Assembly: GCF_900009265.2 (NCBI RefSeq)
Contig: NZ_LR735018.1
Span: 424,600 to 488,599, forward strand
From: Planktothrix paucivesiculata PCC 9631
GTDB lineage: Bacteria > Cyanobacteriota > Cyanobacteriia > Cyanobacteriales > Microcoleaceae
DNA: 64,000 nucleotides
Direction of reading: 5' to 3'
The notes under the pieces are model-generated. The model was not told where the DNA came from, did no database searches, and was given only the letters and a program-made list of their open reading frames with translations. Of this stretch, positions 24,939 to 35,700 are shown one piece after another; position 1 is the stretch's first letter, and each line of letters begins with the position of its first letter. The position numbers were made by a program, and so were the translations under genes.

Positions 24939-26339
24939 TTATTCATTCATAGTTTTATAAGTAGAAACAGCAGAAGGAGAACTGCGGTTGAGATAACGGA
25001 AAATCCAATATTTAAACACCGCATCTAAAATAACTGGAAAGGTCGCAATAAACAAAAAGTTAAATTCTCGATTTTCAGGAAGTCCAAAATGTCGGGCGGT
25101 ACTTTCTAAAATCACTTCCCAACCGTGGGGAGAGTGAAACCCGACGAACATATCCGTAGACAAAATAATAATAAAAGCTTTCGCACTATCACTGAGCCCA
25201 TAAATTAAATCCCCCATAAATGATTTGAGAGTCTCTACCTCGCTGCGGTTGTAAACTAAAATACCAGCGAACATCAAAACCGAGATAATATCCGCGAAAA
25301 CATTCTTAATAGCACCACCACTATCTCCCTTATATTCTTCCGCTATTTCTTGGGCTTTTTCCTTAAGTTTTTCATCTAATTCCTCTGAAGTCAAAGGAGG
25401 AGCTTTACTAATTAAAGCCTTGAATCTAAGACGTTCTTCATATTGTTTTAATTCAATAAAGGCTTCCTCCTCCATATCAACATTAATAAAAATAGGTGTT
25501 TGTTCTTTATTTGTAAATACCCGATCAACAATCGGCCCAACCACAAAATTTTTAGCTAATTGTTGAGTGAGTAAAGGAATTAAAATCAACAATAGAATAA
25601 ATCGGACAGACTCTAAGGTTCTTTTTTGAGTTTGTTTATAACTCTCAATAATTTCCGACTCCGATCCAGGTCTGAGTTCCTGTTTAATTCGACTTAAAGT
25701 TCTCAATAAAGAACGGGGTAAAACCCGAGTTGAACTCTTATTTTTGAAACCCATTTTTGTCTTTTTTTTAGAAATAGGAGGAGGGTTATTATTCAAAAAA
25801 TTCTTGTTTTCAGAGCCATGATTCAGGGTTGAATTTCGAGGATTTTCAGTCGCGGTTGATGATAGAGAGTTTTCGAGAGAATAGGTGGAGGAATTGACAG
25901 AAAAATCTGGCGATTGATAACGGCTAACTACCGCATCAATATAATCGAGTTTTTCACAAATAGCAGAAACTATTTTCGGGTGAGGTAATGATCCATTAGA
26001 GGTAACTTTTTGTTCTAACTCCAGGTTAATCCCAGAGGAGGGATTGATTTGTTCCGACCATCCCAAAACTGAACGGCTGGCATTAAATACTATTAAGCGA
26101 GTCTGAATAATTTTGAGATATTTTTTTAGTTCAGAATTAAAATAAGAAAGAGCGCGATCGCTATATTCAGGATGGGATTCTGGGGATATTTTCTCACCTT
26201 GGAAATGCTCATTCTCAAGAGAACGAATCTTTAAGGCAGCATCATACGCTTGATCCAAAGCTCGTTCCGGTGTACCACGAAACCATTGATTAGCATTACC
26301 AAATAACTGTTGAAATAGACTGGAATCAGCAGCGGCCAT
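24939..26339 (-). CDS. pcxA: PcxA / CemA-family proton extrusion protein
   Basis: The 466-residue protein has a soluble N-terminal half (starting MAAADSSLFQQLFGNANQW, with conserved DQAYDAALKIRSLE). A C-terminal CemA domain carries about four membrane segments (FILLLILIPLLTQQLAKNFV, NVFADIISVLMFAGILVYN, SAKAFIIILSTDMFVGFHSP, FIATFPVILDAVFKYWIF). PcxA is required for light-dependent proton extrusion in Synechocystis and is homologous to chloroplast CemA. Residues between about 150 and 210 are Ser/Asn/Thr-rich and low complexity. It converges on the gvp cluster and diverges from the P-loop gene next door. Confidence 0.92.
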   Translation of the reverse strand: MAAADSSLFQQLFGNANQWFRGTPERALDQAYDAALKIRSLENEHFQGEKISPESHPEYSDRALSYFNSELKKYLKIIQTRLIVFNASRSVLGWSEQINPSSGINLELEQKVTSNGSLPHPKIVSAICEKLDYIDAVVSRYQSPDFSVNSSTYSLENSLSSTATENPRNSTLNHGSENKNFLNNNPPPISKKKTKMGFKNKSSTRVLPRSLLRTLSRIKQELRPGSESEIIESYKQTQKRTLESVRFILLLILIPLLTQQLAKNFVVGPIVDRVFTNKEQTPIFINVDMEEEAFIELKQYEERLRFKALISKAPPLTSEELDEKLKEKAQEIAEEYKGDSGGAIKNVFADIISVLMFAGILVYNRSEVETLKSFMGDLIYGLSDSAKAFIIILSTDMFVGFHSPHGWEVILESTARHFGLPENREFNFLFIATFPVILDAVFKYWIFRYLNRSSPSAVSTYKTMNE

Positions 26340-26445
26340 GGTTTAGACCTCTTAAGAATAATCAGAGTGAGTATGAATTAAAGACGTTCTTGGGGAACAT
26401 CGGTACAATGTACGAGGTATCTTAACAAATTTTAGACCGATTGCC

Positions 26446-28641
26446 GTGCTCTCTCCTGCTATCTGGATTACCGGAAGTTCCCAAAGTGGCAAAACCACTC
26501 GCCTGATCGAATTATTTTGTGAGTGGACACCCTTACTGGGAACCCTTCCCCACCCCCCCCAACCTCAACCCAGGTTAAATCCTGAGTCCGTCGGCACTAC
26601 GACCTTAATTTTTGCCGCCAATGGCGATAACCGCATCGCCCTGGTTAATCGTTTAACCACCACTCCCGAGGGACAATACGCCTTTTACTCCACAACCCCT
26701 TTAGGGTTTTTTCAAGATGAAGTGATGCTGTTTTGGCCCCTGTTAGTCGAAAAATTAGGGTTAAAAGCCCAATTTCCCCTAGGTTTACGCCCCGAAACCG
26801 AACAGGAACTTGCCCTAGGGCTTTGGAGTCGAGATTTGGAAATCAGTAACCTCAGACGTCCAGGGGTCAGCCTTAACCGAATGGTGCGGCAAATTCTGGA
26901 TATTCTGCAACTAGCGGCCCTGAGCCTTACCCCCATAGAAGCCATTCCCCAGATTTTAGAAAAGGGATTTCTCCCCACGGGCGACATCGAAACCCCCTAC
27001 AACCAGATCGGAGAGTGGCTGCAACAATGGCGGGACTGGTGCTTAGAGCGGGGGTTACTCACCTATGGGATTATTGCCGATCTCTATGGTCAACACCTGC
27101 TGCATCATCCCACCTATCAAAAACACCTACTGCGTCGATATCCGGTAGTTTTAGCTGACGACGTGGACGAATATCCCATCCTGGCCCGTCACTTGTTTGA
27201 ATTCTTTCTGGAGCAGGGAAAAATGGCTGCATTTACCTACAATCCTAATGGGTCTGTACGTTTGGGGTTAGGGGCCGACCCGATGGCTTTCTTGGATTTA
27301 GAAAAGCGATGTCATACCGAAACCTTAGACCGACCCAGGGGTTTAGGAAAACACCTGGCCCAACCGATTTTAGATTTGGTGCTTGAGAATGCCATTGCTT
27401 TTCCCGACTCCCTCTTGTTTTCCCCTCATATTCAATCGATTCAAACCGTATCGCGGGCTGATTTGCTCCGCCAAACCGCCGAACAGATTATCGCCGGGGT
27501 TAAAACTGGTCAGGTAAGGCCCGATGAAATTGCCCTGATTGGCCCTGGTTTAGATGCGATCGCCCGTTATACCCTTCGAGAACTCCTCAACCATGCCGGA
27601 ATCCCCGTTGAGTCGATGCAAGAACAACGCCCCCTAATCAGTTCGCCCCTGGTGCGAGGGTTATTAACCCTAATGGCACTGGTCTATCCGGGCAATGGTC
27701 ATCTAGTTCATCGAGATGCGATCGCCGAAATGCTCGTAACACTGAGTCGTTACACCCATCACACCCCAGACAACACCCAAAACCAACAGTCAATTATTTC
27801 TCCCTCTGCCTCCCCTGCTCCCCCTGCCTCCCCTACCCCCCCTCCCTCCATCGACCCCGTACGCGCTGGGTTATTAGCCGATCATTGTTTTGTTCCTGAC
27901 TTAGAGAATCCTAGGTTACTGACCGTGAATGCTTTTCCCCGTTGGGATCGGTTAGGGTGTCAGGCGACGGTCGCCTATAACCGGATTTTGAACTGGCTGG
28001 AAGTTCAACGGGAAGACTATCAAAACCAGTTATTAGCCAGTCCGGCGGTGTTGTTAGATCGAGGGATTCAGCATTTTTTTATGGGTAATGGCACGGGTCA
28101 AACCCTGGGATATAGCATCTTGAGAAACGACCAACTATCGGCACTGCGGGAGTTGATGGAAACCGCACTCCACTATTGGCAGGTGCAGAATCGTTTACAG
28201 ATGCCAACCGATGGGATCATCTGCGAACAAGTAGGCCAGTTTATTCAGTTATTGCGAAAGGGGGTGATTTCTGCTAACCCTTATCCGGTATCTAGTTTAG
28301 GGATTAAACCTGCGGCGGTGACTTTGGGGACAATTTTTCAGTATCGGGCCAGTCGAGCTTCCCATCCTTGGCACTTTTGGCTGGATGTGGGATCTCCCTT
28401 GTGGTTGAGTGGAGGAGCGAGTATTCTGTGGGGAGCGCCTCTGTTTCTCCAGGAACAACCGGAGTATCCGGGGACAGAAGCAAATACAAGGTCGGCTGAT
28501 CTACAACGATTGCACCGTATTATTGTAGATTTATTAAGTCGGGTGAGCGATCGCTTAATTCTCTGTCACAGTGATTTGGCGGTCAATGGTCAAGAACAAT
28601 TTGGCCCCCTTTTACCTCTCGTTCACGTAGTCAGCCCTTGA
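26446..28641 (+). CDS. RecB/AddB-like P-loop protein
   Basis: The 731-residue protein begins at GTG with a Walker A motif almost at once (ITGSSQSGKTTRLIELF, residues 8-24). Further elements fit an inactive or divergent UvrD-type helicase of the AddB/RecB kind: VVLADDVDEYPILARHLFEF near 240 (Walker-B-like, DD then DE), ALIGPGLDAIARYTLRELL near 365 and PLISSPLVRGLLTLMALVY near 400. No clear PD-(D/E)XK nuclease motif or Fe-S cysteines are visible. A role in recombination is inference. Residues about 444-468 are a Ser/Pro/Ala stretch encoded by an intergenic repeat family of this genome. Confidence 0.65.
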   Translation: MLSPAIWITGSSQSGKTTRLIELFCEWTPLLGTLPHPPQPQPRLNPESVGTTTLIFAANGDNRIALVNRLTTTPEGQYAFYSTTPLGFFQDEVMLFWPLLVEKLGLKAQFPLGLRPETEQELALGLWSRDLEISNLRRPGVSLNRMVRQILDILQLAALSLTPIEAIPQILEKGFLPTGDIETPYNQIGEWLQQWRDWCLERGLLTYGIIADLYGQHLLHHPTYQKHLLRRYPVVLADDVDEYPILARHLFEFFLEQGKMAAFTYNPNGSVRLGLGADPMAFLDLEKRCHTETLDRPRGLGKHLAQPILDLVLENAIAFPDSLLFSPHIQSIQTVSRADLLRQTAEQIIAGVKTGQVRPDEIALIGPGLDAIARYTLRELLNHAGIPVESMQEQRPLISSPLVRGLLTLMALVYPGNGHLVHRDAIAEMLVTLSRYTHHTPDNTQNQQSIISPSASPAPPASPTPPPSIDPVRAGLLADHCFVPDLENPRLLTVNAFPRWDRLGCQATVAYNRILNWLEVQREDYQNQLLASPAVLLDRGIQHFFMGNGTGQTLGYSILRNDQLSALRELMETALHYWQVQNRLQMPTDGIICEQVGQFIQLLRKGVISANPYPVSSLGIKPAAVTLGTIFQYRASRASHPWHFWLDVGSPLWLSGGASILWGAPLFLQEQPEYPGTEANTRSADLQRLHRIIVDLLSRVSDRLILCHSDLAVNGQEQFGPLLPLVHVVSP
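27781..27850. repeat. Intergenic repeat embedded in a coding sequence
   Basis: CAATTATTTCTCCCTC is followed by CTGCCTCCCCTGCTCCCC units and continues in the same order as the intergenic copies at 20468-20530 and 6935-6966. Here it is in frame within the RecB/AddB-like gene and encodes Ser/Ala/Pro repeats. Confidence 0.75.
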
Positions 28642-28974
28642 GGGCGATCTTCAAACCCAGATTAAAACCCAGAAACCATCAGATAATATAGGAAATAGTT
28701 TTAACCAAACTTTCATATCATTGTCTGTAAAAAAATACATAAAGAAGGTTTAATTAACTTATAAAAAATTAAATCAAGGACTTAAAATCAATACTAATGA
28801 TATTAAAAACAAAGCAAGTTATTGTTATTTTTAATATCAGAAAATTAATCTGATTAATTTCCAGTGATAGATGTTAATATCATCGGCTATTCTGGGAATA
28901 CTATAGATTAATCCTTGGTCTGGGTGTCGAACGTTGATTTGATCGTGTGGGTTCATTCATGAGGAAACTAAAAA
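28642..28974. other. AT-rich leader region of the RTX locus
   Basis: This 333-bp gap contains a perfect 11-bp inverted repeat, GATATTAAAAA at 28799-28809 and TTTTTAATATC at 28828-28838, with an 18-nt loop. The rest is AT-rich without an ORF. It is likely the promoter and 5' untranslated region of the first RTX gene, whose start is preceded by ATGAGGAAACT. Confidence 0.55.
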
Positions 28975-31900
28975 ATGACAAGTTCAGTAATTAATACCGT
29001 TAGGGCAAGAGTAATTAATACTCAGGACATTCTATTAATATTTCCCACGGAATCTGGTCTGTTTCAAAGCTTCGGTGGTCTAGTGGGGGAAACCCTTCCT
29101 GGCGCTAACGGAGAAGTCATTTTTGTGCCTCAAAATTCCCCAGCACCAACACCCACAACGGCAGTCCCAACCACGCCTCCCACTCCCACGACGGAGGCCC
29201 CAACCACGCCTCCCGCACCCACAACAGAAGCCCCAACCACACCCCCTCCTCCAACTCCTTCAGACAATGGAGGCACAAGTTCTGCTCCGATTGCTAATAA
29301 TGACTTTTTTCAAACTAATTTAGGACAAGCTACATTTTTTAATGTCCTAGAAAACGATATTATTATTGGTGGAAATGGCACCAGTATTACCGTTAATCAA
29401 TTTGGTTCGACAGCAAACGGAACCTTAGTATTTAATGGGGCAGGAATTTTTACTTACACTCCCGACCCCCAATTCTTTGGGACAGATAGTTTTAGTTATA
29501 CTGTCACAAATGGAACTGCCCCGGCTCAAGTTTTTATTCAAGTGTTGGCGGGGAATCAACCGATTATTATTGAAGGCATTGGTAAAGGAACAGAAACCAG
29601 CGACTATATTACAGGTTCCTCTGGCAATGATGTGATCAATGGTTTAGCCGGAAACGATACTATCTTTGGTTTAGCAGGAAATGACGAACTGCGAGGGGAT
29701 GAGGACAATGATACCCTCTACGGCAACGAAGGCAATGATACCCTCACCGGAGGTGAAGGGAACGAAGAACTCAATGGGGGTAAAGATAATGATATCCTCG
29801 ATGCCAGTGCTGGAGACGATACCGGATTTGGACAACTGGGTAATGATACCGTTATTGGCAATATAGGCAACGATAGCCTTTATGGAGGCCAAGGCGCAGA
29901 TAGTGTTAGGGGCGGCGAAGGCAATGATCTTGTTTTTGGCGATAAAGGCAGTGATGTTCTTTGGGGCGATGCCGGGAATGATACCGTCTATGGTGGTGGA
30001 GAAGAAGACCTAATTTTTGGTAATGACGGCGCCGATAACCTCTATGGAAACCAAGGAAACGATACGATTTTTGGTGGTATTGGCAACGATGTAGTATTTG
30101 GGGGCGAAGGAGATGACCAACTTTCCGGGGAAACCGGGGACGATTTTCTCTTTGGCGGTCTGGGTCTCGATACCCTAACCGGAGGGTCAGGAAATGACAC
30201 CTTTGTGATGACCTCAGAAAGTGGCGGTGCGAATTTAGAAGATGCTCAAGTTGTTAATGATTTTGAATTGGGCGATCGCATTGGTTTAGCTGGCGGTTTA
30301 CAATTTAGTGACTTATCTATTAGTCAAAGTGCCCAAAATGCGGGCGATACTATTATTAGAAACGGTAGTGCTGGAGATTATATTGCAGTTCTAATTGGTG
30401 TGGATAGTAACACCATCACGGCCGATAGTTTTACTCCCATTTCCGGTACGATCATTCCAATTCCCACCCCAACACCGACAACTCCCACACCCACAACTCC
30501 ACCCACACCAACAACACCAACACCGACAACTCCCACACCGACAACTCCACCCACACCAACAACACCAACACCGACAACTCCACCCACACCAACAACACCC
30601 GAACCCCCCACACCAACACCGACAACTCCACCCACACCAACCACCCCACCAACACCCACGACTCCACCTTTACAGCCACCCATTGCCCAAAATGACACCG
30701 TAAAAAGGACTCCCGATGGTTCGGTGACATTTAACGTACTGACAAATGATACTGACCCCCAAGGAAGTCAACTGACGTTAGTTAGTGTGGGGACAATCGC
30801 TAATGGGAGTGCATCGATTACGGCTGGCGGAAATATTACCTTCATACCTAACCCGGGTTTTACCGGGCCAGAAACCTTTAGCTATACCATTCAAAACAGT
30901 TATGGCTTAACGTCCACAGCCCAAATTATCATTGCTGTTAATGTTCCGCCAACCTTATTAGTCAATAATGGGATTATTGTTTTACTTAATGATCAAAAAA
31001 ATATTACTGCCGCCAATCTGTTTGCGGTAGACCCGGATAATCCCCCCAATCAAATCTTTTACCGCGTTACCCAAGAACCCAACTTAGGGAATTTACAAAT
31101 TGTCGGATCTACACCCCAACGAATTAATACCGGGGGCGCTTTTACTCAACAAAATATTGATACAGGTTCGATTCAGTTTAATGCTCGTAACGTATCAGGA
31201 GGAGATCAATTCCTGTTTCTCCTAACTGATAATATTGGGACGACGGCTCAAAGTTCTTTTAGTATCACTATTGTAGATGATATTATCACTGGTACGGATG
31301 GGGATGATCTGATTATTGGCAGTGGTTTAAGTGAAAATATCCGAGGATTTGCCGGAAATGATGTCCTCGCCGGTGCGGGCAACCGAGATATTATTGAAGG
31401 GGGAACGGGAAATGATTCCCTCGATGGGGGAGAAGGAAATGATGTCCTGCAAGGAGAAGAAGGAGATGATACGCTCCTCGGTCAAGTCGGCAATGATTCC
31501 CTATTTGGGGGTCAAGGAAACGATTCTCTCGATGGCGGTGCAGGTCGCAATACCTTGTTAGGAGAAGATGGAAATGATACCTTAGTTGCTGGAGACGATA
31601 GTAATTTACTTTCAGGTGGTAATAATGATGACATCCTGATTAGTGGCATTGGCAATGACACCCTGTTAGGGGGAAGTGGCAATGATTCTCTAACCGGGAA
31701 TGCCGGAGATGATTCCCTCTATGGGGAAGATGGAGAAGACCTAATTTTTGCTGGAGTCGGTCGAGACCTAGTTCTCGGTGGCCCGGGGAACGATAGCATC
31801 GATGCGGCCGAAAATAATGACACCGTATTTGGTGGAACGGGGAATGATTCTATTATTAGCGGTGATGGGGACGATATCGTAAATAGTGGCGACGGTGCCG

Positions 31901-32607
31901 ATACACTCTTAGCCGGGATTGGAGATGATTCTGTCTTTGGCGGTGCTGGAAATGACTCGATTGTGGCTGATCTTGGGGACGATAGTATTTTTGCTGGCGA
32001 TGGTTTAGATACGGTATTTGGAGGAATTGGCAATGATTTAGTCTTTGGAGATGAGGGCAACGATACCCTGTTTGGGGGTGAAGATGATGATACCTTAGCC
32101 GGGGGCGGCGGTGCGGATAGTTTAATTGGAAATGTGGGGAATAATTCCTACTATTATTTAGCTCCGACAGAAGGTGTTGATGTGATCACCGAATTTAATA
32201 TTAATGGTGATGATCGATTCCTATTTAGTTCTTTAGGTTTCCCCGGTTTTACCACCGCAGAAGGAACCGTTGTTCCCCTACAGGGCATTATTATTTCTAA
32301 CCTGGGTTCGGAAGGGGATGATATTAGTAATAAACAGGTGATCATTTTCCAAGATACCTTTGATAATGTTCAAGCGGTGAATGCCGCCTTGAAAAATCAA
32401 AAAGGATCGGTTGATGGTGCAGCCTTCTTTGTTTATCGCAATAACTTGAGTTATTCAGCTTTTCCGGGTGCTTATGTTGTAGGCTATGATCCGAATTTAA
32501 GTGATGATAGTTTACCTGCTTTTGATTTAGGGATTCTACCCTCTATTGACCCACAGACTAATAATATTAGTACCCTAATCGGGCCTAGTGATTTTGTGAT
32601 TATCTAA
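28975..32607 (+). CDS. RTX / cadherin-like calcium-binding surface protein 1
   Basis: The 1210-residue acidic protein has no N-terminal signal peptide and is probably exported by a type I system. Order: short N-domain ending [13 protein letters not shown]; Pro/Thr linker (about 57-97); cadherin-like domain (about 100-198); first block of RTX nonapeptides GGxGxDxL (about 205-410); a long PTPTTP linker (about 494-565); cadherin-like domain (575-660); a second, larger RTX block (about 770-1085); and a unique C-terminal 120 residues. RTX repeats fold on Ca2+ outside the cell. Proteins of this type in Oscillatoria-like organisms (e.g. oscillin) form the fibrillar outer layer used in gliding. Function here is inference. 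Confidence 0.88.
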   Translation: MTSSVINTVRARVINTQDILLIFPTESGLFQSFGGLVGETLPGANGEVIFVPQNSPAPTPTTAVPTTPPTPTTEAPTTPPAPTTEAPTTPPPPTPSDNGGTSSAPIANNDFFQTNLGQATFFNVLENDIIIGGNGTSITVNQFGSTANGTLVFNGAGIFTYTPDPQFFGTDSFSYTVTNGTAPAQVFIQVLAGNQPIIIEGIGKGTETSDYITGSSGNDVINGLAGNDTIFGLAGNDELRGDEDNDTLYGNEGNDTLTGGEGNEELNGGKDNDILDASAGDDTGFGQLGNDTVIGNIGNDSLYGGQGADSVRGGEGNDLVFGDKGSDVLWGDAGNDTVYGGGEEDLIFGNDGADNLYGNQGNDTIFGGIGNDVVFGGEGDDQLSGETGDDFLFGGLGLDTLTGGSGNDTFVMTSESGGANLEDAQVVNDFELGDRIGLAGGLQFSDLSISQSAQNAGDTIIRNGSAGDYIAVLIGVDSNTITADSFTPISGTIIPIPTPTPTTPTPTTPPTPTTPTPTTPTPTTPPTPTTPTPTTPPTPTTPEPPTPTPTTPPTPTTPPTPTTPPLQPPIAQNDTVKRTPDGSVTFNVLTNDTDPQGSQLTLVSVGTIANGSASITAGGNITFIPNPGFTGPETFSYTIQNSYGLTSTAQIIIAVNVPPTLLVNNGIIVLLNDQKNITAANLFAVDPDNPPNQIFYRVTQEPNLGNLQIVGSTPQRINTGGAFTQQNIDTGSIQFNARNVSGGDQFLFLLTDNIGTTAQSSFSITIVDDIITGTDGDDLIIGSGLSENIRGFAGNDVLAGAGNRDIIEGGTGNDSLDGGEGNDVLQGEEGDDTLLGQVGNDSLFGGQGNDSLDGGAGRNTLLGEDGNDTLVAGDDSNLLSGGNNDDILISGIGNDTLLGGSGNDSLTGNAGDDSLYGEDGEDLIFAGVGRDLVLGGPGNDSIDAAENNDTVFGGTGNDSIISGDGDDIVNSGDGADTLLAGIGDDSVFGGAGNDSIVADLGDDSIFAGDGLDTVFGGIGNDLVFGDEGNDTLFGGEDDDTLAGGGGADSLIGNVGNNSYYYLAPTEGVDVITEFNINGDDRFLFSSLGFPGFTTAEGTVVPLQGIIISNLGSEGDDISNKQVIIFQDTFDNVQAVNAALKNQKGSVDGAAFFVYRNNLSYSAFPGAYVVGYDPNLSDDSLPAFDLGILPSIDPQTNNISTLIGPSDFVII
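30457..30666 (+). repeat. PTPTT coding minisatellite
   Basis: About 210 bp of imperfect tandem units made from CCAACACCGACAACTCC and CCCACACCAACAACACC encode a Pro/Thr linker in the first RTX gene. Length polymorphism by slippage is expected; units are multiples of 3 bp, so the frame is kept. Confidence 0.9.
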
Positions 32608-32613
32608 GGATTA

Positions 32614-32665
32614 TGTAGTAAGTCCTTCAGCGTCGTCTGAAGATAGCCCTAAAGGGCTTACTACA
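32614..32665. repeat. Multi-arm palindrome between the RTX genes
   Basis: Outer arms TGTAGTAAG (32614-32622) and CTTACTACA (32657-32665) enclose two inner hairpins, TTCAG/CTGAA (32626-32641) and GCCCT/AGGGC (32646-32657). The layout permits a three-way-junction fold. It begins 7 bp after the first RTX stop codon and could process or end that transcript. Confidence 0.7.
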
Positions 32666-32710
32666 CATTGAATATTCGATATCCCTATTCCCAGCAAAGG
32701 ATTCTGAATT

Positions 32711-35700
32711 ATGACCAGTTCTGTTATCAATACAACTCCGGCAAATTTAGCGTTAAGAGTTTTACCGAGTAATGACCTGTACAATACAGGAAGTTCAGTC
32801 TTAATTTTTGCCACATCAATTCCAGGAAGATTTGAAACTTTTCCCGCAGATGTTCAGTCTTTCGTTCCCCTTTCTAATGGCATTGGAACTACTTTACCTG
32901 GGGCGACAGGGGGAGTGATCTTTGTACCTAGGGAACCGATTTTAGAAGCAATATCGATTGAAACTAATACACCTATTTATTTAGCTGAAACCGAAACTGG
33001 TCAATTTCAAAGTTTAAATGGTGAAATCACCGGAGATGTTCAAACCGGGCCGGCCGGAAGTTTTATTTTTACTCCCGATGGATTTAGCCCGGAAACCCCG
33101 GCACCGACGGCAACTCCCAGTCCTACGGATGCCCCTAGTCCCACGGAAACCCCCAGTCCTACCGCTACCCCCAGTCCCACCGCTACCCCTAGTCCTACGG
33201 ATGCTCCTAGTCCCACGGAAACCCCCAGTCCCACAGCTACTCCTAGTCCCGAACCCCAAGCCCGACCGATTCAAATTCAAGGGGCAGGGACAGGAACAGA
33301 ATCAGATGACACCATTATTGGTAGTGGTCAAAATGATACGATTGCTGGATTAGAAGGGAACGATACCATCTTTGGATTAGGAGGGAATGACCTCCTGCAA
33401 GGCGATGCTGGACAGGATCAAATTAATGGGAATGAAGGCAATGATGCCATTGTCGGAGGGTCAGAGGATGATTGTCTGCGGGGAGGACAAGGAGATGATT
33501 TAATCTTCGGAGACGCCGGGAATGATCTGGCTTTTGGGGATAGGGATAATGATACCTTGAATGGTGGCGCTGGGGCCGACACAATGTATGGCGGCCAGGG
33601 TAATGATAGTATTCGAGGCGGGGGAGACGATGACCTCCTCTATGGCGACAAAGGCAATGATATGGTATCGGGTGATACTGGAAACGATACGGTCTTTGGT
33701 GCAGACGGAGACGATATTTTATATGGTAATTCCGGTCAGGACTTCCTGAATGGAGGGGCTGGAAATGATCAACTTTTTGGCGGCGGAGATGATGATAGTT
33801 TAGTGGGCGGTCAAGGAGTTGATATTCTCTATGGAGATTTAGGAAATGATACCCTTTCGGGCGGTGATGATAATGATCAACTATTTGGGAATGCCGGGGA
33901 TGATGTTCTGAATGGCGATGATGGAGCCGATAGTTTATATGGCGGTGCGGGGGAAGATATCCTCAATGCTGGAAAAGGTCGAGATTTCCTCTCCGGTGAT
34001 GCTGGGAATGATTTATTAGCCGGGGAAGCCGGGGTAGATACCCTGACCGGAGGTACGGGAGATGATATTTTTGTTCTCGGTTATGTGATTACTCAAGCAC
34101 CTAATGGTGGTAGTTTTATTACGGGAACTACAGGCGGTACTAGCGTTGATTTAGCAGATATTGTTACGGATTTTACGACCAACGACAAGATTGGGCTATC
34201 TGGAGGACTGACATTTCAAGATCTGGAAATTGCCCAAGGTCAAGCCTCTAATGCCAGTAATACCATTATCAGAGATAAGAATACAGGCGAATTTTTGGCG
34301 GTGTTACAGGGGGTTAGTGCCAGTGTCTTAACAGAAGATAGTTTTGTTCTTGACCCCACTGTTCCCCTTCCCCCCACACCAGAACCCACACCTACACCGG
34401 AACCCACACCCACACCAGAACCCACACCAGAACCCACACCGGAACCCACACCTACACCGGAACCCACACCCACGCCACCAACTACAACTCCACCAACCAC
34501 AACTCCACCAACCACAACTCCACCAACCACAACTCCACCAACTACAACTCCACCAACCACAACTCCACCAACCACAACTCCACCAACCACAACTCCGCCA
34601 ACTAGCTCACCAACTACACCGCCGCCACCACCGCCACCAATTCCCTCTCAACCCACTCGTCCCCCGGTGGAACCGCCGACTCCGGCAATTTTAGCGATGG
34701 AGAATGACACAGTATCGGGTTTACAGAATACTCTGTTAGATATTCCCGATAGTACCATCATCGTTAATGATACCGGAGTTGGGCTGCTCACCATCACCGG
34801 AATTACGGAACCTGCCAATGGGAAAGCCAGCTTAAATCGAAATGCAAGATCAATTACTTATATTCCTGATAAAAACTTTTCCGGTTTTGATATTTTTGAA
34901 TATCAGATCCGAGATGATAACGGAGCAACAGGAACGGCAACGGTTACGGTGAATGTGGTATCGGTTAATGAACCTCCGATTTTGGATCTCAGCAGTTCTC
35001 AACCCGGGAATAATTACAGCACGGTTTTTGTTGAAGGGACAACTCCTATTGCCATTACTGGAAGTGTCAGTATTATTGATGCGGATGATACGGAACTGAC
35101 ATCTGCTACTATTACTTTAACCAATATTCCCGATGGTGGAATAGAAGGTTTATCTATCCTGGGAACCCTGCCCAGTGGGATTACGGCTGGAGCCTATGAC
35201 CCAGCAACCGGAATTATTCTCCTAACTGGAACTGCCCCAATTGCCAGTTATGAAACCGCACTTTCTCAAGTGGTTTATAGCAATAGTTCCCAAAATCCCA
35301 ATCCTCAAAATCGGGTCATTAATGTTGTTGTTAGCGATCGCCAAGATGATAGTAATATTCCGACTAGCACGATTACAGTTGATGCGGTTAATGATCCTCC
35401 TGTAAATACGGTTCCCGGGTCGCAAGCCGCCAACGGCAACGAACCCATTATATTTAGTCAAGCGGACGGTAATCAAATTTCTATTAGTGATCCTGATGCT
35501 GGCGTTAATCCCGTACAGGTTACTTTAACAGCTAGTACCGGAACCTTGACTTTAGGTACAACACCGAATAATGTAACAATTTCTGGGGATGGAACCACAA
35601 CTATTACCTTAGTTGGTCGAATTGATAATATAAATACAGCCCTGGATGGTTTAACCTTTACCCCACCCCCAGCCTTTACCACCTCAGCAACCCTGCAAGT

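Noticed and set aside
30378..30730. Long open frames on both strands across the PTPTT linker
   Set aside because: They are shadows of a repetitive coding region: the reverse frames encode only Gly/Val repeats and have no ribosome binding site.
31719..32060. Minus-strand frame of 113 codons within the first RTX gene
   Set aside because: Antisense of GGxGxD repeats; composition is Ser/Pro/Lys repeats with no start signal.
34481..34600. Possible CRISPR array
   Set aside because: Units are 15 bp and directly adjacent without spacers, and they encode TTTPP in frame.
34240..34694. Open frames opposite and out of frame with the TTTPP repeat
   Set aside because: Products are pure Gly/Val or Pro/His/Gln repeats generated by the minisatellite, not proteins.
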